Shown here: positions 1 to 10,986 of the stretch, piece by piece
Numbering within the stretch: position 1 is the stretch's first letter
Layout of the letters: each line of letters starts with the position of its first letter
DNA from: Chlamydoabsidia padenii
Taxonomy: Eukaryota; Mucoromycota; Mucoromycetes; Mucorales; Cunninghamellaceae
Reading direction: 5' to 3'
Assembly: GCA_025330725.1 (NCBI GenBank)
Contig: JAIWND010000026.1
Coordinates: forward strand, 248,001 to 312,000
Length of the DNA: 64,000 nt
The notes under the pieces: model-generated
The model's database searches: none
Told to the model about the DNA's origin: nothing
Seen by the model: the letters and a program-made list of their open reading frames with translations, nothing else
Made by a program: the position numbers and the translations under genes

Positions 1-311
1 CCTCTTCTCTCTCTTTCATACTTCCACTATATACATTTATAATTTTTAATAAAAGAACAAGCGAAACCATTCATATCTTCAAGTGTAAACCATGGAGCTC
101 TCCTCCCAGCCATTCATTAGTTACCCCTGAAAGAAACGTGCTGTTATTTTCATATCCCGCTTTCAATTGCCGCTTCGTGTCGCAAGAAACAGCGAGCGGG
201 ATTTGAATTGGGTTTGTCCAACTTCCCCTATCGTGAAGAGCGCATTTATAAAAAATAAATTTTTTCTTTTTTCCCCTTCTTCTTCATTCTCCTACCTACA
301 TTGTTGACAGG
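1..311. promoter_or_regulatory. Upstream region of TOP1
   Basis: No coding sequence is visible here. The stretch is the promoter and 5' leader of TOP1. It carries two copies of the window's recurrent promoter motif in opposite orientations: CATATCCCGC at 151-160 and GCGGGATTTGAA at 196-207. A TATA-like stretch (TTTATAAAAA) lies near 245, followed by a T/C-rich leader up to the ATG at 312. The assignment as promoter is inferred from position and motif. Confidence 0.5.
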
Positions 312-3300
312 ATGACAGTATCTGAATCAGAAGACGAAATACCTCTTACTAAACGAAGCAGTACTATGAAGAAGACAGAAAGTAAGCATCACATCATTAT
401 GGACTCTTACCAACTCCTTTATACTCACCAATGTTTGGCATGTCAATAGAATCAACTTCCACAAAGATCAGCAAGTCTTCTGGTCAGCCCAAATCTTTAA
501 GCTCCTCAACTACTTTACAAGGTGAAAACGGTGTATCTCAACGCAGGCGAAAACCATCCACCGGGAAAAATGAACCAAGACCAAATGATTCAGATAGTGG
601 CGATGATGCTATCCCTCTGGCTCGAGCAAAAACCACCACTCGCCGATCTGTGGTGAAACCTCCTATTAAAGAAGAAGACAACAGTGATGAAGATACTCCT
701 TTGGTCAAGCGTAAAAGAACAGTGAAGCGTGTACCCAATATTGTTGAAGAAGAAAGTAGCGAAGACGACACTCCTTTGGCCAAGCGAACTACCTTGAAGA
801 AATCGGCTACCAAGAAAGAAGAAAGCAGTGATAATGTTGTCCCTTTGGTGAGTGATATGGAATCGTCTGTGTGAAAAAACAAACAAACATGTATACTAAC
901 TATCTCCAAATTGAACTCGGGCAAAAAAAAGAAACAAAAGGTAAAGCTAATGCGGATATGAATTAACACTAACTTTTATTTCCAATCATGTCTATAGGTA
1001 GTCCAGCCCACTCTGAAACGAACCGTAGCAAAAGGTAAAACAGAAACTCCAGCAAAAAAGGTGAAGAAGGAAGCCAAGAAGACAAAGGAAGAAGAAGAAG
1101 AAGAAGTATACAAATGGTGGGCGGAAGAAGCGGAACGAACTGGCAAGAATGAACTGGATGATGATGGTATCAGGTGGACTCAACTCACTCATTATGGCGT
1201 CATCTTTCCTCCGGAATATGTCCCTCATGGTGTCCAAATGAAATACGATGGCGAACCTGTCAAACTGACCCCTGATGCGGAAGAGGTGGCAAGCTTTTTT
1301 GCGGCATTATTGGAAACCGATCATGGCAAGAATCCTACCTTTCAAAAGAACTTCTTTACTGACTTTAAGAAGATACTGGCTAAAAGCCCTCAGGTAAGTT
1401 ATAAATATATATAAACAAGGACATAATGATGTAACTAACATTAATTCTTGTTTGACACAGAATCCCAAAATGGAAACCTTTGAAAAATGCGACTTCCGAC
1501 CGATCTGGCAGAAATTTGAACAGGAAAAGGAACAGAAAAAGCAATTGACAAAGGAAGAAAAGATCGTAAGTATAACAATATAGACAGATGAAATAGTAAT
1601 GTTATATAGTATAACTAACAAACTAAACTTTTTTATGTTGTTGTATACCTTTCCTTAGAAAATCAAGGAAGAACGCACCAAGATGGAAGAACCTTATATA
1701 TATGCGATCGTGGATGGAAGAAAAGAAAAGATTGGTAACTTCCGTGTCGAACCCCCAGCCTTATTCAGAGGTCGTGGTGATCATCCTAAAACTGGCAGGT
1801 TGAAGGTAAATAGTCAAACAGATCGAATCCCTCACATTGCAAATAACTCAAGAATCATTGTATTAACTTAGATTTACCTTTATATTTATAGCTACGTGTG
1901 TACCCTGAACAAGTTACTCTTAATCTGTCCAAAGATAGTCCCATTCCTCCAACGATTCCTGGTCATACCTGGGGGAAAATTGTCCATGATCAACAAGCAA
2001 CCTGGTTGGCTACTTGGAAAGAAAACATCAACGACTCGTCCAAATATGTATTCTTGGCTGCTAATTCGTCTTGGAAAGGTCAAAGCGATATGAAGAAATT
2101 TGATAAGGCTCGGGAACTTAAGGTAACAAATGATATAAAACGAAACGACAGTTGATAGTGCTGCTTATCCATAAACATGCTGCTCTTTTTATATATACTA
2201 GAAACATGTCGACAAAATACGCGTCAGTTATACCGCTGATCTCAAGAACAAATACTCTGAAACTCGACAAAGGGCTACTGCTATGTATTTGATTGATCGT
2301 TTGGCACTTCGGGCGGGTAATGAAAAGGGCGATGAAGAAGCTGATACGGTGGGCTGCTGCTCTCTTCGTTATGAACACATCACTTTGGATCCTCCTAATA
2401 TTGTCCACTTTGACTTTCTCGGTAAAGATTCCATCCGGTATCAAAACACTGTCAAGGTTGAAGAGCAAGTCTTCAAGAATCTCAAAATCTTTCAAAAGCA
2501 AGTCGGACCTGGATATGCAATTTTTGATAGATTAACGGTAAACTCTAATGACATGTAAAAAGAAAAAGAATTGGAACTAACTGATATTCTATATAGACTG
2601 CTGGACTGAATAAACATCTCACAAGTATCATGCCTGGGTTATCTGCCAAAGTATTCCGTACCTACAATGCTTCTTTTACCTGCCAACAGCAACTGAATAA
2701 ATTAACAAGAACCAAAGACAGTGTGGCCGACAAAATTCTCTCCTTCAACAGAGCTAATCGTGAAGTGGCTGTTTTATGTAACCATCAACGTGCTGTGTCC
2801 AAAACTCATGAACAGCAAATGGACAAAATTGCTGACAAGGTAGTAGGATGAAACTATGTTTTGATGGGGGGGGGGAGGAAAGAGAGGGGCTTGATATACA
2901 TGACACTTTATCTAATGTGTATTCTTTATTGAAATAGATCCGTGCCATCAAGTACCAACGAATGAAGCTCCGACAACAAATACTCACAATGGACAAGAAT
3001 ATGAAAAAGAAACGACCTGATCTTGCTGTAGACGAATCTGATCTTGAAGACGATTGGATAAAGGAATACGACACGATTCTCATTACCAAGGAATTGGAAA
3101 AGATCAAGACAAAATTCGACAAGGACAATGAAAAACTCGACACACCACTTGGACCATCCGATCTAAAAGAAAAGCTCAAGACAAGGGAAAGCGAACTCAA
3201 GACTCAATTGGCCAAGGAACGCAAAACTGGACAAGTAGATTCACCTTCTAGTATGACGATGGAAAAACTATTGATCAAGATTGACAAGGCTGACGAAAAA

Positions 3301-3504
3301 CTCAACGCGGTCAAGATACAAGCTACGGACAAGGAGGAAAACAAGGAAATTTCACTAGGAACCTCGAAATTGAATTACATCGATCCTCGTATCATTGTAT
3401 CCTGGTGCCGTCAACATAACGTACCAATGGAAAAGGTGTATAGCAAGACTTTGGTGGATAAATTCCGATGGGCTCAAGATATTTCTGATGGTTGGTCTTT
3501 TTAG
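312..3504 (+). CDS. TOP1: DNA topoisomerase I (type IB), nuclear
   Basis: Relaxes supercoiled DNA ahead of replication and transcription by single-strand nicking through a 3'-phosphotyrosine. My model has nine exons (312-381, 450-847, 998-1393, 1461-1565, 1659-1805, 1892-2122, 2202-2537, 2597-2839, 2938-3504) with GT-AG borders and consistent phase, giving about 830 residues. The first 170 residues are a disordered Lys/Glu/Ser nuclear tail with repeated DxxPLxxR/K units. The core begins at VYKWWAEEA and is followed by the conserved [19 protein letters not shown] block. A coiled linker is encoded in the last exon. The C-terminal [10 protein letters not shown] motif holds the catalytic tyrosine (about Tyr789), and the [16 protein letters not shown] ending is typical of eukaryotic TOP1. 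The first ATG is uncertain, because exon 1 is short and low in complexity. Confidence 0.96.
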
Positions 3505-4292
3505 TATACTAGTTTACTTATTACATAGTCTCTATAGGTTAAATTTATATCTTCTTTAGTCATTATTATCATCATCATACACACCCATTATAATAAAATA
3601 TGTCATTTTACCTAAACAAATAGGACCATGGATGTATTGTATGCGGTAGGATGGATGCATGATTTTTGTTAAATGTGATTCAAACCCCGCCCAAACTAGG
3701 TTTGACTTTTTTTTTTTTTTTTGTTCATCTGCGCTACGAACCAACATTGTCTAGCCTCTACCCTAGTGTCAGTTAGTTCAAGGTCAAGATGAATGTCGAT
3801 TGATAATTGAGATCTTTGAAAGAAAAGAAAAAGCTATTTTTGAATTCCGTTAGGTCATACTAATTGTAGGGGTATTCACTACTAAAGTCCGGTATGACCA
3901 GCCAATGCTGATGATTTGTAGAGTTATGATGGTACTTTAATCATTGGTCAAGAAATTGAGTAAGCAGTGATTATTTCATGGCTTACAGTTCAGTCGAGTG
4001 CAGGCGGGATATGAAAACGAAGCTTCCTTGATAATGGACTGTGGGCAAATCACTTGTTCAAACACCGATCTTTTTTTATTTATATTTCTGGGATTGATTC
4101 GTCTTGTACCTTTTCCTTCTTTTCTTTCTTACTTTCCATCACTTGTCACGACAGCCATATATTTCTGTTGATTCTTGCAGTTTTTTTTTTTTTTTTGGTT
4201 TTTTGTGTTTGGACTATATAAAGTCGGTGATACTTTTATCTGTATCTTTGTATTTCTTTTCCCACCACTTCTCCATTATACACAAACTCACC
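3505..4292. other. Intergenic region / C2H2 gene promoter
   Basis: No coding sequence is supported. It holds the TOP1 3' end, a T16 run near 3708, and two copies of the recurrent motif: TTCAAACCCCGC at 3679-3690 and GCGGGATATGAAA at 4004-4016. A T/C-rich leader then precedes the ATG at 4293. An open frame continues upstream of that ATG to about 4104, but it is pyrimidine-rich and looks like untranslated leader. Confidence 0.5.
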
Positions 4293-5766
4293 ATGATTCC
4301 TGAAACTTCGCCAACTTTGTCACCAGACTCGACTTTACCAACAACAACATCCCCAACACATTTGGCCACTAGCAACTCATTCCAATTTATGACGACGACT
4401 GGGACAACGACTGTAAACTCGTTATCTGCTATGAATCCAGCGACAAGTATGATGATTAACTTGGACGACCATTCTTTTTATCAACACATTTTATCACCAC
4501 AACAGTTGCAGCAATTGCAACTGCAACAACATCCACAAAACATATCAGCAATATCACAACCATCGCAACATCTCACTCCTTACATTGAACACTCTCTGAA
4601 CTTTGTTCAGCAACACTATGACCTGGGACTTGGTATTTCTACTCCTCCAACACCTAATAATGGTGGACGAATGCAACACACCGTTACCGCCAATCCAACA
4701 CCACCTCTATCCAAAGAATTAGTCAGCTCACAAGATCTTCCTGCAGCATCTACTGCCAGTCTCATCAACTCTAATTCCACTTCTGGCTCTATTACACTTC
4801 CTTACCAGCAGCAACAGCAACACGTAAGTAAAAGTGAAAACATTTATGTATTTGCTTCTTCCAATAAACTCACATTTGTATTCTCTTCCTAGTCAAACAG
4901 TCCAATTGGTGGTGGTATCAGTGGTTCTTCAGACACTACGGCATCAATGGCAAGATCAAAAACAAATAATCATGAACGTAGTCCTATTTATTCGTCGGCT
5001 CTCCAAACTACACCACCTGACACCAGTCTTGACAATACAAAGCTGCAACAACAGACGTATCAACATGCAGAGCAATTCAATCAATCGAATATGGTTGGAT
5101 TACAGGGACTGAATGCTTCTACTCCATCACCATCACACCAACATGCTACCCGGTCCTCTCCTTTAGAAAACTCGATGCTACTCACCTCAAACGACACTCA
5201 AACGATTGGAAAACGATCGAATCAAGATATATCGTCATCAAAAGAATCATCTCCCACCACCAACAAAAAAGTAAAACAAGATACAAATTACCAACTAGAA
5301 AAGTCACCAACACCAATGTACTTTACTGCAGCTTCATTCCAATATAGGACTAGGGAACAATTAATCGACCGCCTAGTTGTATTGGAAAATGAACGGGTGG
5401 ATCTTTTGCGGCAAACAGGACAATCACGTAGAAAGGACAAACTATCGGATGAAAAACACAAGGGCAACCGTACGGCATCACCTTCATCCGTCAATAACAA
5501 TACCCACACATCTGACGACGAATCATTGGGAAAAATCACCAACCACACCAATGATAACAGCAAGGAGGAAGACGAAGACGAAGACGATGACGACGACGAA
5601 GAATCTGAAAGTATATCAAGTGTCACCGATAATAATCTCAATGATACCTCTAGCGGTAATGACAATACAGAAATGCGATGCTTGTGGAGAAACTGTGGTA
5701 TGGCTTGTATTGGTGTGCAAGGTCTAACCGACCATATAGTCCGCGTTCATGTTGGTGGTGGAAAGG

Positions 5767-5798
<32 letters not shown>

Positions 5799-6662
5799 GG
5801 GTTGTTCGATCATACTAACATTTATTACTCTTTTATAGCCTCTTTATCACTGTGAATGGGAAAACTGTAGGCGGATTCAAAAACCTTTTACGAAACGACA
5901 CAAGATATGCAATCACCTTCGGGTCCATACTGGTGAACGGCCTTTTGTTTGTGAAAAACCTGGTAAGAAAAATACAAAAATGATCATGTTGATGCTTTTG
6001 GTGACTAAACTATTTATAACGTAGGTTGTGAAAAGCGCTTCTCTCGGCCAGATTCATTGGTAACGTAAGTAAAGAAGAAAAAAAGGGGGGAGGGGAAACG
6101 CGGAAGATCAGTGATACTAATCAGGTGTACGTACTCTTTTGATTCTAGTCATGCCAAAACTCATTCAACAGTACGACCCTTCACTTGTCATATTCCTGGA
6201 TGCGAAAAGGCTTATTATCATATTCGATCACTTAGAAAACACTTGAAACTACACGAAGAGGAGCAAACATACGAATACGGCGGCGGATCAATGGATACCA
6301 GTAATTTTAATATGAATATGGCAACAGCAACAACAGTAGCAGCAGCAGGAACTCTTCCACTTCAACAATCGTATAATTTTACAGAACAGCCATTTATAAT
6401 ACAACCTGGTGCGACTCTTAATGCAGCATCCATTCACAACAAACAAATGGGTGATCCTTCCTTGATTGATCCCTCTCACTCTTTATTCGATCCATTGGCA
6501 TTTCAAGCATTATCCTCTTTACAAACTCCACATCCACCTCAGTATATACAATTGGGCCCGTCTCCTATTCCACTTCCAACAATGGCGGGCACCAACGATA
6601 CACTCAATATAATGGACCCACCACCTCTCACCGCCATGCAACAAAACCAGTATCCATCATAA
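4293..6662 (+). CDS. C2H2 zinc-finger transcription factor, GLI/ZIC/GLIS-like
   Basis: Predicted nuclear sequence-specific DNA-binding protein of about 693 residues, in five exons (4293-4823, 4893-5765, 5839-5962, 6025-6064, 6149-6662). The first 400 residues are Ser/Thr/Gln/Asn-rich and contain an acidic run (EDEDEDDDDDEE). Then come four tandem C2H2 fingers. The first is atypical (CLWRNC, then DHIVRVH). The second has the GLI-like CEWENC with a long KPFTKRHKICNHLRVH arm and a TGERPF linker. The third is CEKPGCEKRFSRPDSL and the fourth CHIPGCEKAYYHIRSLRKHLKLH. Finger spacing and the CxxxxC pairs are those of the GLI/ZIC/GLIS group. The start at 4293 is the first ATG after the T-rich leader. 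The intron at 5766 begins with GT followed by a long A run. No particular fungal orthologue is recognised. Confidence 0.9.
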
Positions 6663-8018
6663 CGGCACCATCCTCATCCGTTCGAAGATGGCCGATGGTT
6701 TGTGCGGCGATATCCTTCGACAGTTGGCAATGCATCAACAATGTAGGACTCTTTGTTTATAATCATGTAGTTTTAGCAACCCCTCCCTCCCTCCTCTTTT
6801 TATACACTATTATGTTAGATGGCATTAAATAGAAATCAAGAGACTGGCTCTCTATATCCCTCTTTCTTCATTTTATCACATTACCATCTGAAAAGCAGAT
6901 TCCTCTAATTAGGCCCTAAATAGGCCAAAGGGATATACATAGGCAAATAAACCCATCATAGTTGATTTATATAGAATTATAGTCTCACATAATAAATAGG
7001 TTTTTTTATATATCCACCCAATTAAATAGGCCCTAAATAGGTGTTTTATATCGACAAACAATTTAATAGGGGTTTTATTTAAACAGCCAAGCTAATAGGT
7101 CTTTTATAACAAAGTCGAATGTGATTTAATAGTATAGTTTAGTGACAAATAAAGGATATATATATATATATATATATGGAATTTTATATAGTACAGCTAT
7201 GTTAAAGTTGGATTAGGGCTCTTATATAAAATGCATATATAAAAGGGCTTTTATATAAAATGTAAAAAGATAGGATTTTTATATAGAAGTAAAATAAATA
7301 CGCTTTTTAGAACCTAAATAGAAGGGGAGGGTGTCCTATGACCCCTAAAGCACATCAAAAGCCTTTGTAGGATCTATATAGCCTATAGCAATTTTCAGAT
7401 GACATTTTTTATGATGTAGTTATCGTTTTACCCCAGCCTGTTTTATATAATAAAGATAATAAAAAAAGTTGAACAGTTGTCTTCAATCTGGAACTATACC
7501 TTGTCTTTTTTATGGGGAAAATCGAATGGGTTACACACAACTGAACACAAACCTAGTGCATTGTTAAAAATGTACCGTGGGCCGCGAAGAATGGTTGCAC
7601 AGCACAATTCTTATACGAGTCCATGCTGTCAGCGTGAATGAAAATGGTAGACGGGGTGGCACAAAGTGAATGTTCCTTTATTATTAAGTTTATCCTGTGC
7701 GTTATGGCAATCAGGGACAAGAAGTAATCTGGTTGTAAAAAAAAAATCTTTTTATTGGAGTTCAAATGATAAAACATGCAAAAAAAATAGAATGACTTTA
7801 CTGTACTACTACTATCATGCAGGGGAAGGGGAAAGTAAGTACGGTCAAGTATAACAGATGATATATATATATATATATATAAGACAAGTATTAATATAGT
7901 ACCAATTAGACAAGTAAATAGTTAATTAATAGTAGATATAAAATAAAATAAAAAAAAGGCACACAGAGCCACTTGATATTGTCCAAAAGGTTACGCTTCA
8001 GTAATACAGAGAGGTGGA
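6663..8018. other. AT-rich intergenic region with recurrent AATAGG / TTTTATATA words
   Basis: This lies between two convergent genes. From about 6890 to 7330 the DNA repeats short words (AAATAGG, GCCCTAAATAGG, TTTTATATA, GGGCTTTTATATAAAA) at irregular spacing. There are TA-dinucleotide runs at about 7156-7177 and 7860-7881. No open frame here has coding character. A minus-strand frame at 7553-7777 has no homology I recognise. Confidence 0.5.
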
Positions 8019-9299
8019 TCAAAGTTGGTAGAATTGATCCCCATGTTTTTCAGCTTGTCCACGACGGCCAAAGTAGACCCGAATGTTGTAAATCATGTCG
8101 TTCCATTCAATAAAGATCGATCGTTTCGCAAATACAAGGCTAACGTTCGTATAAAAAAAAAAAAAGAAGGACGATTAGTAACATGTCGAGTAGGTGGGTG
8201 GATAACTTACAAGGTCAAAATACCAATGACACTGACTACAGCTTCGGCAGCAATCATCAGACCAAAAGGAGGCAAATGATCACTAACAATACTGACGCAT
8301 GAATTCTGAGTATTTCCAGGGGTCACCATACATTGCACCCATCGGTTGAGGATTGTGACATCTGTTGAAAGATCAGACACCCGGCGGATTTGCGTAAAGT
8401 AAAAAATCTATATATATATAAGTTAGTTTCAAATGCATACCGTATTGAATGATTGACTTACCCAGTAAAACAATACCGTCAGACAAGCAAGCACAGCCAA
8501 AAGTAAAGCCCTCCATTGAATATGGACAGCCTGGATGACATGTTTATGACGCACTACACGCTGAGTTCGACCGATAGAGTGGTTTGATGCCGATTGTGAC
8601 ATATCTGATTCGATACCTTCCCGAACAGCAATCTATTGTTTTATATAACCCTACATGTTAGCCCATAAAATTATATCTTATTTGCTTGTTTGTTCCTTAC
8701 CTTGGCAATATACATAAAGGTGCCTATATGAAGTACAAAGCTTGGGATGATGATTGCAGCCATAGGGTAAAATAGCAAGTTGAAGATAGAATCCAAAGAA
8801 ACCAGACACAGATTGGCGAATTCATACTGGATTTGCTTCATTCCGAGAGCTGTCGCCATAAACACCAATGGGATTCCCCAACAAATGAGATGTAGTAAGA
8901 TATATCGATTGGTGAAAAAGTTGGATGACCAGACTGTGTGAAGATGAAGCTACATATACAAATGATATTAATACATTATACATGCACCCTTCCCCCCCCC
9001 AGAAAAAAAAAACTGGATTTACTTACATTGACAATCAAGGCAGAAGACCAAAGGACCGTGGCAAGTGAAGCAAACATAAGAATGGCACCTTGAGCAGCAC
9101 ATAAATTGTTGTTTTCTTGTGTACTGGGAGTGATAGTGTCGGCACATTGGATTTTCTTGGGATTGCCTACTGAAAAGAAGGCCACAAAGCTAAACAAGAA
9201 GACGGCGATCGAGAAGTTCAAGATCAAAAGAGAGGGATGCCTAAGTATGATATGATATATAAAAAGTCAATATTAACACCCATTCTATGTTTAGCGTAT

Positions 9300-9354
<55 letters not shown>

Positions 9355-10501
9355 GTCAACCTACCTTCGTTTGTCAGGTAAAACCAAGTAACTAAACATA
9401 ATAAAGAATACAAAGACAGCAGAGGCTGATCGCAAAATGTCCGTAGCCAAAAAAGCACGTTCCGTCCATCCTTCGTAGTAAAACTTGAAAGTAGAGATTA
9501 GCATATCATGTTATATATATATATATATATCCTACTTCTACTTACATAAGGCTGGTAAGGACAAGGGACACAGCATCCAAAGCGACAACTGATTGGATTA
9601 CTAGATTTAGTTGGGTCTGCTTGAGCTATAGGATCCTTGATGAAGGGAGCAGGGCAATTAGAAAGTACGAATCCAGCAGGAAGAGCCGAGAGATTAAGTC
9701 CACTTTGTTGCTGGTTTACTATTGAATAAATGAATGAGTATACAAGAAATAAAGACGAGATGAATTTAATTTACCTGTAGGCGCAATAAGATTACATTTG
9801 TCATCAGATTGAGGTGGTTGTTTGGTGATTAATGATGGTGCTGTGCAGTCAGGCAAAAGGTTGGTTTGATTGGTGAGAGTAAACAATAATCCACAATCCC
9901 GTGCTACTTCTTGACAAGTTGAAAGACATCCTGCCAACAACGCAGGTTTGCCTATAAACATGATTTAAAAGATCAGTTACCTATTTACATGTTTCTTTTT
10001 TAAAAGCTTTACCTGCGTTGATACTACAACTTGGATAGGTGGAAGAGCATGCATATCGATAGTATGTGTCAAGACATCCAGAATCGATTTCACCTACAGC
10101 TTGTTTTAATTTAGGCAAGTCAGCAAGATATTTTTGATCGGTTACATTGGTGCCTAGTGGTGTGAATATTGGTGTTTTAATATATCCCTATTCAGTTCAT
10201 ACGATATATTTATATACATATAAAAGAGTCATTAGTCAATGTTATAATTCAACCAAGTAGTGTGTTCTTTACCGCACATATACCATCGTTGGGGTATTGA
10301 GTACATTGAGTGGTCGTATTTTCTATGTGTATCACAGTGGTCCCCCCCCAAAAAAAAAGAAAAAGGAAAAGTTACTAAGGTATGTTTTCACTATTCGCCA
10401 CTTTACATGTAATTGTATATATCTAACTTACGAGAAGATACAATACCTAGACTTGAAGTAACAGCCACCACGGCAAGGATTGTTGCAAGCTTGGTTAACA
10501 T
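8019..10501 (-). CDS. Frizzled/Smoothened-like seven-transmembrane receptor
   Basis: Putative plasma-membrane receptor of the fungal Frizzled/Smoothened-like family. It starts at 10501 with a cleavable signal peptide (MLTKLATILAVVAVTSSLG) encoded by a 70-nt first exon (10432-10501). A Cys-rich extracellular domain follows (about 9560-10320), with spaced cysteines as in GCLSTCQEVARDCG. Seven hydrophobic segments come next, including AVFVFFIMFSYLVLP, LLILNFSIAVFLFSFVAFF, LMFASLATVLWSSALIVN, LLHLICWGIPLVFM and IFNLLFYPMAAIIIPSF. The last two exons end in IFIEWNDMIYNIRVYFGR and a stop at 8019-8021. There are many introns. The one at about 9241-9363 contains a T27-A25 palindrome. Ligand and signalling partner are unknown. 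The gene is convergent with the C2H2 gene. Confidence 0.88.
9303..9354. repeat. T27-A25 perfect homopolymer palindrome in an intron
   Basis: A run of 27 T is followed directly by 25 A inside an intron of the Frizzled-like gene. It could form a hairpin in RNA or single-stranded DNA. It is also a typical site of length error in sequencing and assembly, so the exact length is uncertain. Confidence 0.8.
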
Positions 10502-10986
10502 TGGGGGGTTTTTTTTAAAAAAAAGGGGGAGAGGAAGAGTAATGGACAATTAATGGTATATAAATATATATGTACTGTGTATGGGAAAAGTATAAGGAAA
10601 GTTATGGGATGATAAGTTAAAAAGAATAATAATAGTTTAAAGAAAGTGTGGGGGTGCGGGATAAAAAAGAAGAATAAAGAGAGGGGAAAGAGAAGAATAA
10701 AAGGAAAGTAAATTTAAAGAGGATGTTGGGCGGAGTTACAAGTTGATTCCATTAAAGTTCGGATTTCCATAAAGATGTGATACAATAAAGTTTAAATGAG
10801 TGGGGAGTGGAATCCAAGCACTTGATTTTACCACACAACCACCCAATAAACAAGGCCATCAAAAAAAAAAAATCGTATTAATCTTTATAAAAAGAGTAGT
10901 AACATGTTTATAAAAAAAGTATATATTAAAACAAAATCTATCAATCTATTATTGCCTATTGTCTAGTCCATGGGTCATCGTTTAAA
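10502..10986. other. Region between two head-to-tail minus-strand genes
   Basis: The 485 bp hold the promoter of the Frizzled-like gene and the 3' end of the mannosyltransferase gene. The content is purine-rich on the plus strand (GGAGAGGAAGAG, AAGAGAGGGGAAAG), which makes a pyrimidine-rich leader for the minus-strand gene. No open frame is supported, and the GCGGGATTTGAA motif is not evident here. Confidence 0.4.

Noticed and set aside
4104..4292. In-frame upstream extension of the C2H2 gene
   Set aside because: T/C-rich leader with hydrophobic low-complexity translation. The first convincing ATG is 4293.
5288..5665. Minus-strand Ser-rich frame over the C2H2 gene
   Set aside because: Antisense of the acidic Asp/Glu run of the zinc-finger protein.
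7553..7777. 74-codon minus-strand open frame
   Set aside because: No similarity, low-complexity AT-rich surroundings, no promoter motif or splice signals.
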